From positions 40,601 to 104,600 of the forward strand of contig FR897047.1 of assembly GCA_000437235.1 (NCBI GenBank): DNA of 64,000 nt. The letters run 5' to 3'. Below the pieces are notes generated by a model, which had not been told where the DNA came from, searched no databases, and worked only from the letters and a program-made list of their open reading frames with translations. Source of the stretch: Coprobacillus sp. CAG:826. GTDB taxonomy: Bacteria; Bacillota_I; Bacilli_A; RFN20; CAG-826. Positions 40,730 to 50,078 of the stretch are shown piece after piece (position 1 is the stretch's first letter; every line of letters begins with the position of its first letter). Both the position numbers and the translations under genes were made by a program.

Positions 40730-41667
40730 TAATGAACACCTCCAAATTCTTTATCTTCTTTATAGAAATGCATGAAGTAATCTTCAAGTGTTTCTTTAAT
40801 ATTGGTAAAACGATCTAATGAATATCCCGCTAAAATGGTAATTAATTCATTAATGTTTTTATCATGTACCGATAAGAGAACACTACGATTTTCTTCATTT
40901 TTCTCTAAAATTGTAATTTTTTTGCTTCTTGCTTGTTTTCTAGAAAAATCAAGCATATCCTCTTTATTTTTAAATTGAATTTGATACGTTTTAACTTCCG
41001 CGTGTTTTAAATCATTCGCCACGAATTCAGATACGATTTTTCCATCTTTAATAATAGCAATACGATCACAGGTTGCGTCGATTTCGCTAAAAATGTGACT
41101 CGATAAAAGAATCGTTTTACCTTTCTTCTTTTCTTCTTTTACAAAGTTAACGAATACTTCTTGCATCACTGGATCAAGTCCACTCGTCGGTTCATCAAGA
41201 ATTAAAACATCTGGATCACTCATAAAGGCCGCTACAATGGCAAGTTTTCTTTTTACACCTAAGCTCATGCGTTTGGTATCGCCTCTTAAAGCAACATCAT
41301 CTAATTCAAACATGGTCAACATTCTATTTAACATTTCTTCATTGTGAATACCTTGTAAATCTTGCATCATACGAAGAAATTCCCAACCGGTAAGACCTTG
41401 TGGTAAGGCAATTTCACCAGGAATGTAACCCACTTTTTTTAAAATTTCATAATAATGGTCAAATGAATCTTTACCAAATATTTTGGTGGTTCCCTCATCC
41501 GGACGAGAAAAACCTAATAAATGACGAATCGTCGTTGATTTTCCAGCGCCGTTAGGTCCTAAAAAGCCAAACACTTCGCCTTTTTTCACTTGGAAAGAAA
41601 CATCAAATACGCCACGACCATGACCATAATCTTTTGTCAAATGAATGACTTCAATTTCATTTTCCAT
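40729..41667 (-). CDS. ABC transporter ATPase (first of pair)
   Basis: 312 residues from ATG 41667, with AAAGGGAAAT upstream; an in-frame ATG ten codons earlier lacks a site. Walker A GPNGAGKST, diverged signature RMSLGVKRK, Walker B VLILDEPTSGLDP, switch SSHIF. First gene of the exporter operon; faces the TetR gene. Confidence 0.93.
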   Translation of the reverse strand: MENEIEVIHLTKDYGHGRGVFDVSFQVKKGEVFGFLGPNGAGKSTTIRHLLGFSRPDEGTTKIFGKDSFDHYYEILKKVGYIPGEIALPQGLTGWEFLRMMQDLQGIHNEEMLNRMLTMFELDDVALRGDTKRMSLGVKRKLAIVAAFMSDPDVLILDEPTSGLDPVMQEVFVNFVKEEKKKGKTILLSSHIFSEIDATCDRIAIIKDGKIVSEFVANDLKHAEVKTYQIQFKNKEDMLDFSRKQARSKKITILEKNEENRSVLLSVHDKNINELITILAGYSLDRFTNIKETLEDYFMHFYKEDKEFGGVH

Positions 41668-41696
41668 CGTTATTTCCCTTTCTTTTTGAACATTCA

Positions 41697-41735
41697 TTCA
41701 ATATTGAACGCTTGACTGATATTGAACACAGTGTT
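41697..41735. promoter_or_regulatory. Operator cluster between the exporter operon and tetR
   Basis: TTCAATATTGAA (12-bp palindrome, 41697-41708) and AACAC-A-GTGTT (41725-41735) are joined by repeated ATTGAAC blocks (41703, 41721 and again at 41792). A minus-strand TATAAT touches the second palindrome. Fits repression of the exporter by the divergent TetR protein. Confidence 0.5.
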
Positions 41736-41775
41736 ATTATATAGAACGTCAATAAAGAACGCTACACTTTTTTTG

Positions 41776-41781
41776 TATAAT
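41776..41781 (+). promoter_or_regulatory. -10 element of the tetR promoter
   Basis: TATAAT at 41776-41781, about 52 bases before the tetR start. The -35 region is not well conserved. Confidence 0.4.
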
Positions 41782-41833
41782 CGTACAAAATTGAACACAC
41801 TTCAGAAAAGATGTACAAATTTGAGGTGAAAAA

Positions 41834-42367
41834 ATGATGAAAGCTCCCTATAGAAACGCAATTAAAACGAAAATTCTCATTCGAGAAACCGTAATTAGTC
41901 TATTAAGTAAGAATAAAACCATGAATGATATTACGGTATCTGACGTGGTTGAAGCCGCTAATATTAATCGTGGTACTTTCTATAATCACTACTCTAGTCC
42001 AATTGAAGTTTTAGAAGAAATGAAAAACGAATTAATGGATTCACTTTCCGAAGGTCTAAAAGTCGCTAATTTAAATAGAAATTTAGATGCCTTTATTGAT
42101 TTTATCATTCAGCATTGTAGAGAAAATGAAAATGATTATCGAAAAATCATTAAAGCCATCCCTATGTCCACAATTGATGATTTGAAGCAAAAATTTATTC
42201 TTGAACTAGAAAAAATGAATTTTAATATCGACGATATTACAATTCGTATTTTAGTAAATGGTATCGTAGGCTTATATTTAGATTATATGAAAGGGACCAT
42301 TCAAATTAGTTATGAGGAATTAAGTATAAAACTGAAAAAATTTCTTCATCATTGTATTGATGCATAA
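41834..42367 (+). CDS. TetR/AcrR-family regulator
   Basis: 177 residues. N-terminal HTH with SDVVEAANINRGTFYNHYSS (about residues 35-54) and a helical ligand domain. It is divergent from the ABC exporter operon, which it probably represses. GAGGTG upstream of the ATG. Ligand unknown. Confidence 0.88.
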   Translation: MMKAPYRNAIKTKILIRETVISLLSKNKTMNDITVSDVVEAANINRGTFYNHYSSPIEVLEEMKNELMDSLSEGLKVANLNRNLDAFIDFIIQHCRENENDYRKIIKAIPMSTIDDLKQKFILELEKMNFNIDDITIRILVNGIVGLYLDYMKGTIQISYEELSIKLKKFLHHCIDA

Positions 42368-42396
42368 AAAAACTACCCTAGCGGTAGTTTTTTTTT
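42366..42396. terminator. Bidirectional terminator after tetR
   Basis: AACTACC / GGTAGTT stem, 5-base loop, flanked by A7 on one side and T10 on the other. Serves tetR and the convergent deacylase unit. Confidence 0.8.
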
Positions 42397-42936
42397 TCAT
42401 AGTGTAACAATGATGGGAGTATGATGAGCATAAGGAAGAATTTTTTCTAAAACATCTTTTGCTTTGATTTTCATATATCCTGTGGTCGTTCCATCACTAC
42501 AACCGTAATCTTCTTCCTTTAATACGTCTTGATCAATAACGATTTGAACTTTATTTTCCTTATCAATTAAAGCACTAAAAATACTACACGCACCAATTTG
42601 CGTTTCTAAAAGTTCATTCATTAATTGTTCGCTTCCAAAAGAAACGCGGGCAATTTGTAAAGCGCGAGAAAAAACTTTACAGTCAAATCGCTTATCTCCT
42701 GGCATAATGCATAAATAAAATTTTGTTTTTTGTTGATTACAAAGAAAAAGTGTTTTTACAGTCTTCATTTGCAATTTTTCATTTACTACTAAGCAGTCCT
42801 CCATGGAGATTAAAGGTTCCGTTTCTACCCGATAATAAGGAATTTTTAATTCTTCTAAGGTTTCATATACTTTTTCTTCAAATTCTGTTTTATATTGTGT
42901 AGGTTTAGTTACATATACTTCACTTGTCCACATCAT
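42397..42936 (-). CDS. YbaK/ProX-type prolyl-tRNA deacylase
   Basis: 179 residues, YbaK fold. FYLCIMPGDKRFDCK and the GACSIFSALIDKENKVQIVIDQ stretch (in two parts) match the ProX/PrdX group that clears Ala-tRNA(Pro), acting in trans on mischarged tRNA. It starts within the upstream hydrolase stop (4-base overlap). Confidence 0.87.
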   Translation of the reverse strand: MMWTSEVYVTKPTQYKTEFEEKVYETLEELKIPYYRVETEPLISMEDCLVVNEKLQMKTVKTLFLCNQQKTKFYLCIMPGDKRFDCKVFSRALQIARVSFGSEQLMNELLETQIGACSIFSALIDKENKVQIVIDQDVLKEEDYGCSDGTTTGYMKIKAKDVLEKILPYAHHTPIIVTL

Positions 42937-43550
42937 TTATCACTACTTCCCTTTTTCTTTATATATTGTAATAGCCAGTTTTTTAAAAAAGCAAGTTGCT
43001 CTTCTTTATGAAACCAATGTTCACCTTCTATCATCGTAGTTAAATGCGCATCGTGACTTTTAACAAATTGTTCCATTGATTTTTCATCGACTAAAAAATC
43101 TTTTTCTCCATAAAGAATTTCTATATGTTGAGAAAAGTTTATAGGATGGTCTCTTATATAGGTTAAATAATCCCAAGATAGAGGTTCATCAAAACTAGTT
43201 TGAATTAATTGCTTTTCTTTTAATTCTTCTTCACTCACTTGTGCATCTTTCATCATCTTTAAAATCATCTTTTCTAAGGTAATCATTGGAGAGATAAAGA
43301 ATACTTGGCTCACTTTCATTTCGTTGAGCGCAAGCATAGTAAAATACGCGCCAATGCTATTTGCAATGATGATGACTTCATTTTCTTTTTCATATTTCTT
43401 ATATACATTTAAAATATCTTTTTTCGCTAACCATGGATAAGTAGCGTCATAATCAACTCCCACGACTTCTTCTTTTAAAAAGGATTGGTAAAAAGTTGCT
43501 TCTTTTGAGGAGCTACCTTTTCCATGAATATATAAAATAATTTTTTTCAT
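42933..43550 (-). CDS. Small alpha/beta hydrolase
   Basis: 205 residues. Oxyanion-side HGKGSSSKE near the start, nucleophile motif ANSIGA (about 64-69), acid in YGEKDFLVDE and His in EGEHWFH. Looks like a YqiA/YcfP-type esterase. Substrate unknown. Lies between an SDR gene (15-base gap) and the prolyl-tRNA deacylase gene (overlap). Confidence 0.8.
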   Translation of the reverse strand: MKKIILYIHGKGSSSKEATFYQSFLKEEVVGVDYDATYPWLAKKDILNVYKKYEKENEVIIIANSIGAYFTMLALNEMKVSQVFFISPMITLEKMILKMMKDAQVSEEELKEKQLIQTSFDEPLSWDYLTYIRDHPINFSQHIEILYGEKDFLVDEKSMEQFVKSHDAHLTTMIEGEHWFHKEEQLAFLKNWLLQYIKKKGSSDK

Positions 43551-43565
43551 AAAATAACACTTCCC

Positions 43566-44360
43566 TTATTTTTTTAACACTTTTTGAATCACCCAAAATT
43601 GCATACGTGTTGGAAGAATGTTAAATAATTTTAATAAGAAATTCCGATTGATTTGATAAGCAAATTTTGGTTTCTTTTTCTTTAATATTTTGTTCACTAA
43701 CTCAGCAATTTTTGTAGGACTCACGCATTTTGCTTCTACTTTATCTACAATTTGATGAAATCTTTTCGCATTACAAGAATAAAGTTGGGTTTCTTCCGTA
43801 AAACGATCTAAAGCTTGAGTAGAAACACCGAGCATTCCTGTTTGAATTGCACCAGCGCGAATGACACTGACATGAATACCTAAAAGTTGTAATTCCATCC
43901 GTAAAGAATAAGCATACCGATCTAAGGCCGTTTTACTAATTGCGTATATTCCCGTAAAAGGAAGAGGATCTACAACCGCGAGTTCACTGGTTGTAATGAT
44001 AATTCTACTTCCTTTATTGAGTAAAGGAAGAAAAGTCTTATTCATCAAATAAACGCCATAAAGATTGATGTCCATAATCTTTTTAAAATCACTTTCGGAC
44101 ATTTCCACTAAAGAATTCAGCATATAAACACCGGCAAAATGAATAATTGCCGTAATTTCTTTTGTTATTTTTTCAATTTCTTTTAAAGCGTTTTGTACAC
44201 TTTCAATCTTCGTTACATCAACTTGAATAGGATAAACATGCTCTTCTTTTTCTTTTACTTTTTGGTCTAAAGCAAAAACTTCATAACCTTTTTCTTTTAA
44301 AAACTGAATGGTTTTTTCTCCCATTCCACCATAAGCGCCTGTTACAATAACATATTTCAT
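43566..44360 (-). CDS. Short-chain dehydrogenase/reductase
   Basis: 264 residues. Cofactor motif TGAYGGMGEKT (TGxxxGxG), HFAGVY (NAG-like, His in place of Asn), catalytic Ser in TTSELAV and YAISKTALD (YxxxK). Asp30-type acid (ALDQK) after strand 2 suggests NAD(H) preference. Substrate unknown. First gene of a three-gene unit. Confidence 0.88.
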   Translation of the reverse strand: MKYVIVTGAYGGMGEKTIQFLKEKGYEVFALDQKVKEKEEHVYPIQVDVTKIESVQNALKEIEKITKEITAIIHFAGVYMLNSLVEMSESDFKKIMDINLYGVYLMNKTFLPLLNKGSRIIITTSELAVVDPLPFTGIYAISKTALDRYAYSLRMELQLLGIHVSVIRAGAIQTGMLGVSTQALDRFTEETQLYSCNAKRFHQIVDKVEAKCVSPTKIAELVNKILKKKKPKFAYQINRNFLLKLFNILPTRMQFWVIQKVLKK

Positions 44361-44487
44361 TTTAACGACCTCACTTTACAAAAAAAAGAAACAATCATGT
44401 CCTCTAAAAAGTGCTTTTTATAGGTTAATTATAACATATTCACCTATTTTTCACACTTTTATAAAAACGCAACTGTTTCTCAATTCT

Positions 44488-44784
44488 TTATTTTTTCATT
44501 AATCCTTGATAAGTATCTAGGACAATTTCTTTTAGTCTTTCTTGGTTTTCTATATCGCTTACAAGGTACATCTTTTTTGCCCCTTCATAAGGCAACTCTT
44601 CTTTCATTTCATATTTTTTATTTTGTGAAACCATTTTCACTAAAAAGCGGTCATCAAATATGCCACCAAAATAAACGCCTTGATAATAAAGAAGATATTC
44701 TCCCATCATCGCACGGGTTTGAATCAAACCTAATAAAGATAATTGTTCTACGATATAATCTTTATATTCTTTACTTGAAGCCAT
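44488..44784 (-). CDS. TfoX N-terminal-domain protein
   Basis: 98 residues. MASSKEYKDYIVEQLS and TRAMMGEYLLYYQGVYFGG (two segments) match TfoX_N proteins of Bacillota. The family is named after the competence regulator, but stand-alone domains have no proven role. Starts 3 bases after the lipoprotein gene ends. Confidence 0.82.
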   Translation of the reverse strand: MASSKEYKDYIVEQLSLLGLIQTRAMMGEYLLYYQGVYFGGIFDDRFLVKMVSQNKKYEMKEELPYEGAKKMYLVSDIENQERLKEIVLDTYQGLMKK

Positions 44785-44787
44785 ATT

Positions 44788-46158
44788 TTAAAGCACCAGT
44801 TGTTTTGCGTCATATAGTACCGTATATACACGATTCTCCGAGCACAAAATGTCCGTGCTATCTCCTTCCTTTATTTCTTTTCCATCAATGGATATCACAT
44901 CATAGTCTTGGAAGACGTAGTTGCATCTAAAAGTTGAACCCACTTTTTCGAAATACGCTAATTGGACACGGGTATAGCCATCTTTTCTTTTAAATACCGT
45001 TAGCACTACCGCCCATTCTTCTGGTAAAGCAAAGTGAACATAAAGCGTGACGTCTTCTTCCATGGTCATCTTTGTAAAAGGCTTTGTCATTTCTTGATCT
45101 AAATATAAAGCAAGATATTCTTCTGGATGTTCAAGTTCAGATGGATGAATCATAAAATCGGATAGCCCTGCTAAATATTCTTTACTATTTTCTAACGTAT
45201 ATTCTTCTCCTACTAAACAAGATGAATCACTATACAAGAAATTTTGTCCTTCTACAACAAACCGCACATGTCCATAGTATTCGTTAATGGTTTGATTCGT
45301 TTCAATATTAAAGCTATCGTATGTACTTTGATCAAATTCATAAAAGTATCCCGTTTGATATTGATAAGTATTCGCATAGTTTTTGGTTGCATCTTCATAA
45401 AAATGTTCTTGATGATAATTAAGACGACTAGAAGTTATTCTTCCGTCTTTTACAATATAAACAATTTCATCTTGATACCTTGATTTTTGATAAGTCGCAT
45501 CATATTCTTTTATATCCGTATTCACATATTCATCACTTATTTTAATATGGAGTGAAATGGAACCATCTTTTTCTTTTTTCCATTCAATACTATTAGGTTC
45601 TTTTTCATAGGCTTCATTTTCTAAATACACCTGCTTTAATTCATTCACAAAAGTTTCCGCGTTCGTTCCACATTTTCCAAAATCTTCTTTAATTCTAAAA
45701 GAAATCTGACTATCTTCAAAATAAAAAAGTGCATAATCAGGTGCAACATAGCTTCCTTCTTTTGTCGTTCCATCATCATCGACTATTTCCGAATAGTATT
45801 TTGTTCTTTCTACACCATTATCATTAACCGTTTTGACTACCGCTATGTCCTTATTGGACATTACCATTGTGCCATCTTCTGATTTTTCATGAACAACACG
45901 TTGGTGGAAATATTTATAACCCGAGCCTGCTTCTACTTGATTTGTCTCTTCAATGATCTCTTCATTCTTATCAAGTGTAAGCCAGTGATCAACGACTTTA
46001 TAGTCTCCTTCATAAGTACTTGAATAGACATATCCTTCTACCCAAGTCTTAATTTTTTCTTCTTCTGATGGTTCTTTTTTTCCACAAGAAGTCATTCCCA
46101 TTAAAGAGAAAGCCGTTGTAGCAAAAGCTAAAACGGTGAGTATCTTTTTTATTTTCAT
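44788..46158 (-). CDS. Putative lipoprotein of unknown function
   Basis: 456 residues. Signal peptide with lipobox MTSC (Cys about residue 25), then a long beta-rich outer domain. The stretch EEYLALYLDQEMTKPFTKMTMEEDVTLYVHF near residues 362-392 (quoted in parts) resembles an InlB B-repeat / Flg_new motif (ALYxDxxxTxPF...TLYVHF). Not otherwise recognised. Cotranscribed with the TfoX-domain gene. Confidence 0.7.
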   Translation of the reverse strand: MKIKKILTVLAFATTAFSLMGMTSCGKKEPSEEEKIKTWVEGYVYSSTYEGDYKVVDHWLTLDKNEEIIEETNQVEAGSGYKYFHQRVVHEKSEDGTMVMSNKDIAVVKTVNDNGVERTKYYSEIVDDDGTTKEGSYVAPDYALFYFEDSQISFRIKEDFGKCGTNAETFVNELKQVYLENEAYEKEPNSIEWKKEKDGSISLHIKISDEYVNTDIKEYDATYQKSRYQDEIVYIVKDGRITSSRLNYHQEHFYEDATKNYANTYQYQTGYFYEFDQSTYDSFNIETNQTINEYYGHVRFVVEGQNFLYSDSSCLVGEEYTLENSKEYLAGLSDFMIHPSELEHPEEYLALYLDQEMTKPFTKMTMEEDVTLYVHFALPEEWAVVLTVFKRKDGYTRVQLAYFEKVGSTFRCNYVFQDYDVISIDGKEIKEGDSTDILCSENRVYTVLYDAKQLVL

Positions 46159-46272
46159 TTTTTTGTCCCCCTCAATTTAAAATGAAATATTTTTATATAA
46201 GTAGCACGGATTCGTCCCTACCACTTTCCATTCCCATTATAGCGAAAAAAGAAAATAATATAAATAAAGTCT

Positions 46273-46947
46273 CTATTTCTTTATTTTTTTCTTTTTTGGT
46301 GAAGATAATGAACTTGTTCCTAATCCATCAAAAGAAAAATCAATTCCATCGCCACCCACCATGATAATAAGCATTAGTATGGCTACAACAATCACACTAT
46401 AAGTAGACATAACCACATATTGAAATAATTCCTTATTATTTTGATTATCGATGATTAAAGCAAAGATAAAACCAATCTCAATAATCATATACCAGCCATA
46501 GGTGGAAAGATATGTTGTTTTAGTAAAAATAATTAATAAAACATAAACAATAATGGAAATTAACATGAAAAGAATGGTAAAAACAATATGATGCTGATTA
46601 AAAACTGGAATCGATAAAAAAGCATAAAATATTAGTAAATATAAAGAAGAGGCAAGGCTAATTAAAAGCATCATCCAAATGGGGTTATCAAATCCTCGAA
46701 AAATATACCACCCCCGAATACATAATCCTAAGGCAAAAGCATTAACGAAATAAAGAATGGGATAAATGAAAAAACTTTTCCTTCTAAAAAGGATCATTAA
46801 AATTCCGCTTATCAAGCAGGTACCTAAACCAATCAATACATAAGCAGTTGCGTCACTAAACGAAGCAAAGCGAAACACCCATCCAACGAAGGAACATATA
46901 GTTAAAAATATAAACGACGCAATCGAAACTAAAGTAATTTTCTTCAT
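46273..46947 (-). CDS. Hypothetical polytopic membrane protein
   Basis: 224 residues from ATG 46947 (GAAGGAGAG upstream). Six hydrophobic segments, then a Gly/Ser-rich tail and a basic C-terminal KKKKIKK. No family recognised. Confidence 0.6.
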   Translation of the reverse strand: MKKITLVSIASFIFLTICSFVGWVFRFASFSDATAYVLIGLGTCLISGILMILFRRKSFFIYPILYFVNAFALGLCIRGWYIFRGFDNPIWMMLLISLASSLYLLIFYAFLSIPVFNQHHIVFTILFMLISIIVYVLLIIFTKTTYLSTYGWYMIIEIGFIFALIIDNQNNKELFQYVVMSTYSVIVVAILMLIIMVGGDGIDFSFDGLGTSSLSSPKKKKIKK

Positions 46948-47081
46948 CGTTATCTCTCCTTCATCTAACAATATTTTATCATATCATGTTAGCAAATCGT
47001 ATCGTCATCTAATGCGATTAAATCCGCTTTTTCGTAGCGAAGACTTCCTTCGTATCTTTTTTAATAATGTAGTATAAAAAA

Positions 47082-47107
47082 AGACACCCTAAGAAAAGAG
47101 TGTCTCA
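47082..47107 (-). terminator. Terminator of the lipoprotein gene at 47111
   Basis: Minus strand: AGACACTCT / AGGGTGTCT, 9 pairs with one G-U, then T7. Confidence 0.85.
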
Positions 47108-47110
47108 TTT

Positions 47111-48865
47111 TTAATGATTATTTTCTAAGCTTAAAGTAATTACGAGTTCATTACTGGCAAACATGTCAATTTCTAAATCAACACGATATTTGCCATCTTT
47201 CACATAAGAGTTCTCATCGTTTTCATCTTGGGTAAATCCACCACCAAAGATTAAACTAAAGCCATAATCACTCATTAAGTCAGTTGCCGCTTTATCAGTT
47301 GCACATGCTACTCTAATTTCAACGTAGTCTGAATAAGCATACATTGTAATTGTGCCATCCGTTGTAACAAATGGTAAAATTTGATCTAAATCAGCGCCTA
47401 AATATTTATCAGCTTCACTCTTGGTCGTTGGATCAAGTTCAGCCCATGTTGTTGCTTTATCATATTTTACATAACCGGTTTCAATGTCAAATGGTAATTG
47501 AGCTGTTCCTAAATTGGTCATTTCAACCGTTCTTGTTCCATACCCATTAATTCCTTTAAAGATATAAGAATAAGTGATTTTAGAAAGATCATCTGCAATA
47601 TCAAATGTCAAAACATTCACGCCGAACATATAAGTAATATCGACCGTGTTCGCGTCAGGAATTAAAGTAGAAACTTCTTGATATGCATCTTGTAAAACAT
47701 ATCCTTTTTCTGTTTTAGCAAAAAGATTAACGTTGTAATCTGCTTTTGGATAGTACTCATCTACGGAAGAATTAGCAATTTCTTTTTCTGTTCCAACAGC
47801 TTGAACTTTTCCTGTACTTTCATCTGTTCTTACTTCAATAATGGCACGAGATATACTTGTTGAATCAGCGGATTTGACATTAATCATTCCATAGGGCAAA
47901 GCACCTTCCGTCGTTTCATCTTTAACAATGAAGCCATTCGGTGTCACAATAGCGGAAAGATTAGGAGTTAGTCCGTCATTTACAAAAGAACTATATAGTT
48001 TCATTTCATAGTTATGATTCTTAATTAATTCTAAAGCTCTACTTAACTTGCTCATATCGTCCGTACTTTCATAAGGATAAGAGGGAACATTTAAGCTTCC
48101 TTTGCTCGTGAAATCAGCTTCATAATTATAAATATAATTATAATCATATCGCCCTGTCGTTTTGCTAAATTGTGTCCCAGTGATTTGGATTTTGTTAATA
48201 CTTTCATCCTCGTTAAATGAAATGATCATATTTTCTGCTGGCACACTATAACCTGTGATTGAACTATAAACAAAGCTCCCTAACGTTGTTGAACCAACTT
48301 CCCTTTTTAAAGAGAAAGTAACACTATTAGCGGTTGAGCTAACAAAATCTTCTTCCTTAAGAAGAATAAATGGATTTTTAACTGCCTCATCAAACATCAA
48401 TGGTGTTTTTTGAGCATCGTCTTCTAAGCTCATCACTTCTTCAGTCACTTCGTTCTTTGCATTAACTGATTTTGTAATTAACTGACCTTCCGCATTTTTG
48501 AAATAGTGATATTTAACTGCATTTACGCCATTTTCATAAGTGCCAAGAATATATAACTCATCACTTGAAAAATACATTTTAGACGATAAGTTTTCTTCGC
48601 CTTTCTTTGTTTCATCATCTACACGTGAAAATTTAGAATTTAAAGTTCCACTGAAGCCCATTTTAGTTAGGCTCTTTAGACGATTTAAAGCGTCGGATGC
48701 AGAAATTGGAAGTTGTTCTGCACTTGTTGTTGGCGTCGTTATTCCTCCTGTAGTTGGATTTTCTGTACCTCCAGTCGATGAACTAGATGGTGTTTGACCG
48801 CATCCTGTCACTACCATTCCAAGTAGTAAAGCTAAGGACGCAAAAAAGGTTTTATTTTTTTTCAT
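47111..48865 (-). CDS. Large lipoprotein of unknown function
   Basis: 584 residues from ATG 48865 (GAGG upstream). Signal peptide with lipobox VTGC (Cys about residue 22) and a Ser/Thr/Gly-rich linker (TPSSSSTGGTENPTTGG). The mature part is beta-rich with no recognised domain. Probably cell-surface. Follows a shorter lipoprotein gene on the same strand. Confidence 0.68.
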   Translation of the reverse strand: MKKNKTFFASLALLLGMVVTGCGQTPSSSSTGGTENPTTGGITTPTTSAEQLPISASDALNRLKSLTKMGFSGTLNSKFSRVDDETKKGEENLSSKMYFSSDELYILGTYENGVNAVKYHYFKNAEGQLITKSVNAKNEVTEEVMSLEDDAQKTPLMFDEAVKNPFILLKEEDFVSSTANSVTFSLKREVGSTTLGSFVYSSITGYSVPAENMIISFNEDESINKIQITGTQFSKTTGRYDYNYIYNYEADFTSKGSLNVPSYPYESTDDMSKLSRALELIKNHNYEMKLYSSFVNDGLTPNLSAIVTPNGFIVKDETTEGALPYGMINVKSADSTSISRAIIEVRTDESTGKVQAVGTEKEIANSSVDEYYPKADYNVNLFAKTEKGYVLQDAYQEVSTLIPDANTVDITYMFGVNVLTFDIADDLSKITYSYIFKGINGYGTRTVEMTNLGTAQLPFDIETGYVKYDKATTWAELDPTTKSEADKYLGADLDQILPFVTTDGTITMYAYSDYVEIRVACATDKAATDLMSDYGFSLIFGGGFTQDENDENSYVKDGKYRVDLEIDMFASNELVITLSLENNH

Positions 48866-48964
48866 GATATGATACCTCGCTTTTCTCACCTTTGAGATAC
48901 GAAAATAATAACACTCACTTTTTCAAAACACAATAAAAATATTAAATATTTTCTTAATTTTCCT

Positions 48965-49513
48965 TTATTTAATTGTGCAGGTAAGCGTTATGGCTAGCAG
49001 ACCTTCTTGATGAGCCATCCAATATAGCGATTTATAGTCCTCTGATAATTTGAACTGTCCTGCAAAAACGGCAACATCTTTTGTTTTGTTAGCCTGCATG
49101 TCTTCTAATGAATCATAAAATGAAATTGTCTGATTATCAATTTTATAAAGCACATTGGCCGCGCCTCCATCTCCTTGCATCTCATAGATAACAACAGCTT
49201 TGGAATCTTCTAAAAATCTAAATTCAAGCAAAGCATTATCATAGATATTGAAGAATGTTTTTTCATCGATTCCCATTTCATCTAGTTGAGTCTTTTTTAT
49301 TTCCTCACTGGCCCACTCTATATTTGTTTTAGTATGGGTATAAACCAAGCCAACTTCTGATTCAATGGGTTTTTCTTCTGAACTACTCGTATTTTTATCT
49401 GTCGTTTCCACTGTTGGTTGACTTCCACTTATAGTTGGATGATTTCCACAAGCAGTCGTGGTTAAGAAGAGTGGAATAAAGATAAATGCTGAAATAAATA
49501 ATTTTCTTTTCAT
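48965..49513 (-). CDS. Small lipoprotein
   Basis: 182 residues with signal peptide and lipobox TTAC (Cys at about 22), a short Ser/Thr linker, and a ~120-residue domain. No family recognised. 22 bases after the receiver-like gene, so probably in one transcript with it. Confidence 0.65.
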   Translation of the reverse strand: MKRKLFISAFIFIPLFLTTTACGNHPTISGSQPTVETTDKNTSSSEEKPIESEVGLVYTHTKTNIEWASEEIKKTQLDEMGIDEKTFFNIYDNALLEFRFLEDSKAVVIYEMQGDGGAANVLYKIDNQTISFYDSLEDMQANKTKDVAVFAGQFKLSEDYKSLYWMAHQEGLLAITLTCTIK

Positions 49514-49535
49514 TTGTTATTTTCTCCTTTTTTTC

Positions 49536-49919
49536 TCACAGTGAATCAATTACATCTACCAAATAATTTGATGGAACAGATTCATAAAAGAAAGCATCAA
49601 TTTTTCCCTCTTCTTTAGCATGTTTGATTCTATAGGCACTTTCTTCGTTAGAAACATTGTCGCAAAGAAGGGCAATTTTCACGCTTGGATTTTGTTTTTT
49701 GGCCGCTAAAACTGTCTCCATCCGTTGATCAAATGTGCCATCACCACATCTTGTAACATCCATGATTAGAAAATCCGCGAGCAAAGCATTCATGATTGCT
49801 AAAATCTTATCCGTCTCTTGAGAAGACGCCTTTTCCACAAGAAAACCAGATTCTTTTAACGAATTCATTACTGCTTCTAAAATCAGCGTATTTCTAATTG
49901 CAAGTATAGCTCTTTTCAT
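49536..49919 (-). CDS. Stand-alone receiver-like (CheY-fold) protein, degenerate
   Basis: 127 residues. The beta3 Asp is present in ADFLIMDVTRCG (about residue 54), but the early acidic pair and the conserved beta5 Lys are replaced (FFYESVP at the usual KP position). It may be a non-phosphorylated adaptor. AAAGGAGG upstream. Adjacent to the NarL-type regulator operon. Confidence 0.65.
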   Translation of the reverse strand: MKRAILAIRNTLILEAVMNSLKESGFLVEKASSQETDKILAIMNALLADFLIMDVTRCGDGTFDQRMETVLAAKKQNPSVKIALLCDNVSNEESAYRIKHAKEEGKIDAFFYESVPSNYLVDVIDSL

Positions 49920-49999
49920 TTTTTCCTCCTTTGTTTTCTAAGTAATGTATTTCATTCACCTGTACTTTAAATATATCAACATATTCCATCGTTTTAGTA

Positions 50000-50013
50000 G
50001 TGCCATTTGGCAC
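50000..50013. promoter_or_regulatory. 14-bp inverted repeat upstream of the receiver-like gene
   Basis: GTGCC-ATTT-GGCAC, in the gap after the sensor operon terminator. Possible binding site for the NarL-type regulator encoded upstream. Confidence 0.4.
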
Positions 50014-50034
50014 CTTTGGCGAACTTTATTATGA

Positions 50035-50063
50035 GAAAAAAACAGCCACTGAAGAGTGACTGT
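50035..50063 (-). terminator. Terminator of the sensor/regulator operon
   Basis: Minus strand: ACAGTCACT-CTTC-AGTGGCTGT (one mismatch), then T7. Confidence 0.8.
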
Positions 50064-50078
50064 ACAAATGTTTTCTAT

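Noticed and set aside
42366..42396. Operator for the TetR protein
   Set aside because: The palindrome follows the tetR stop codon and has T10, so a terminator is the better reading.
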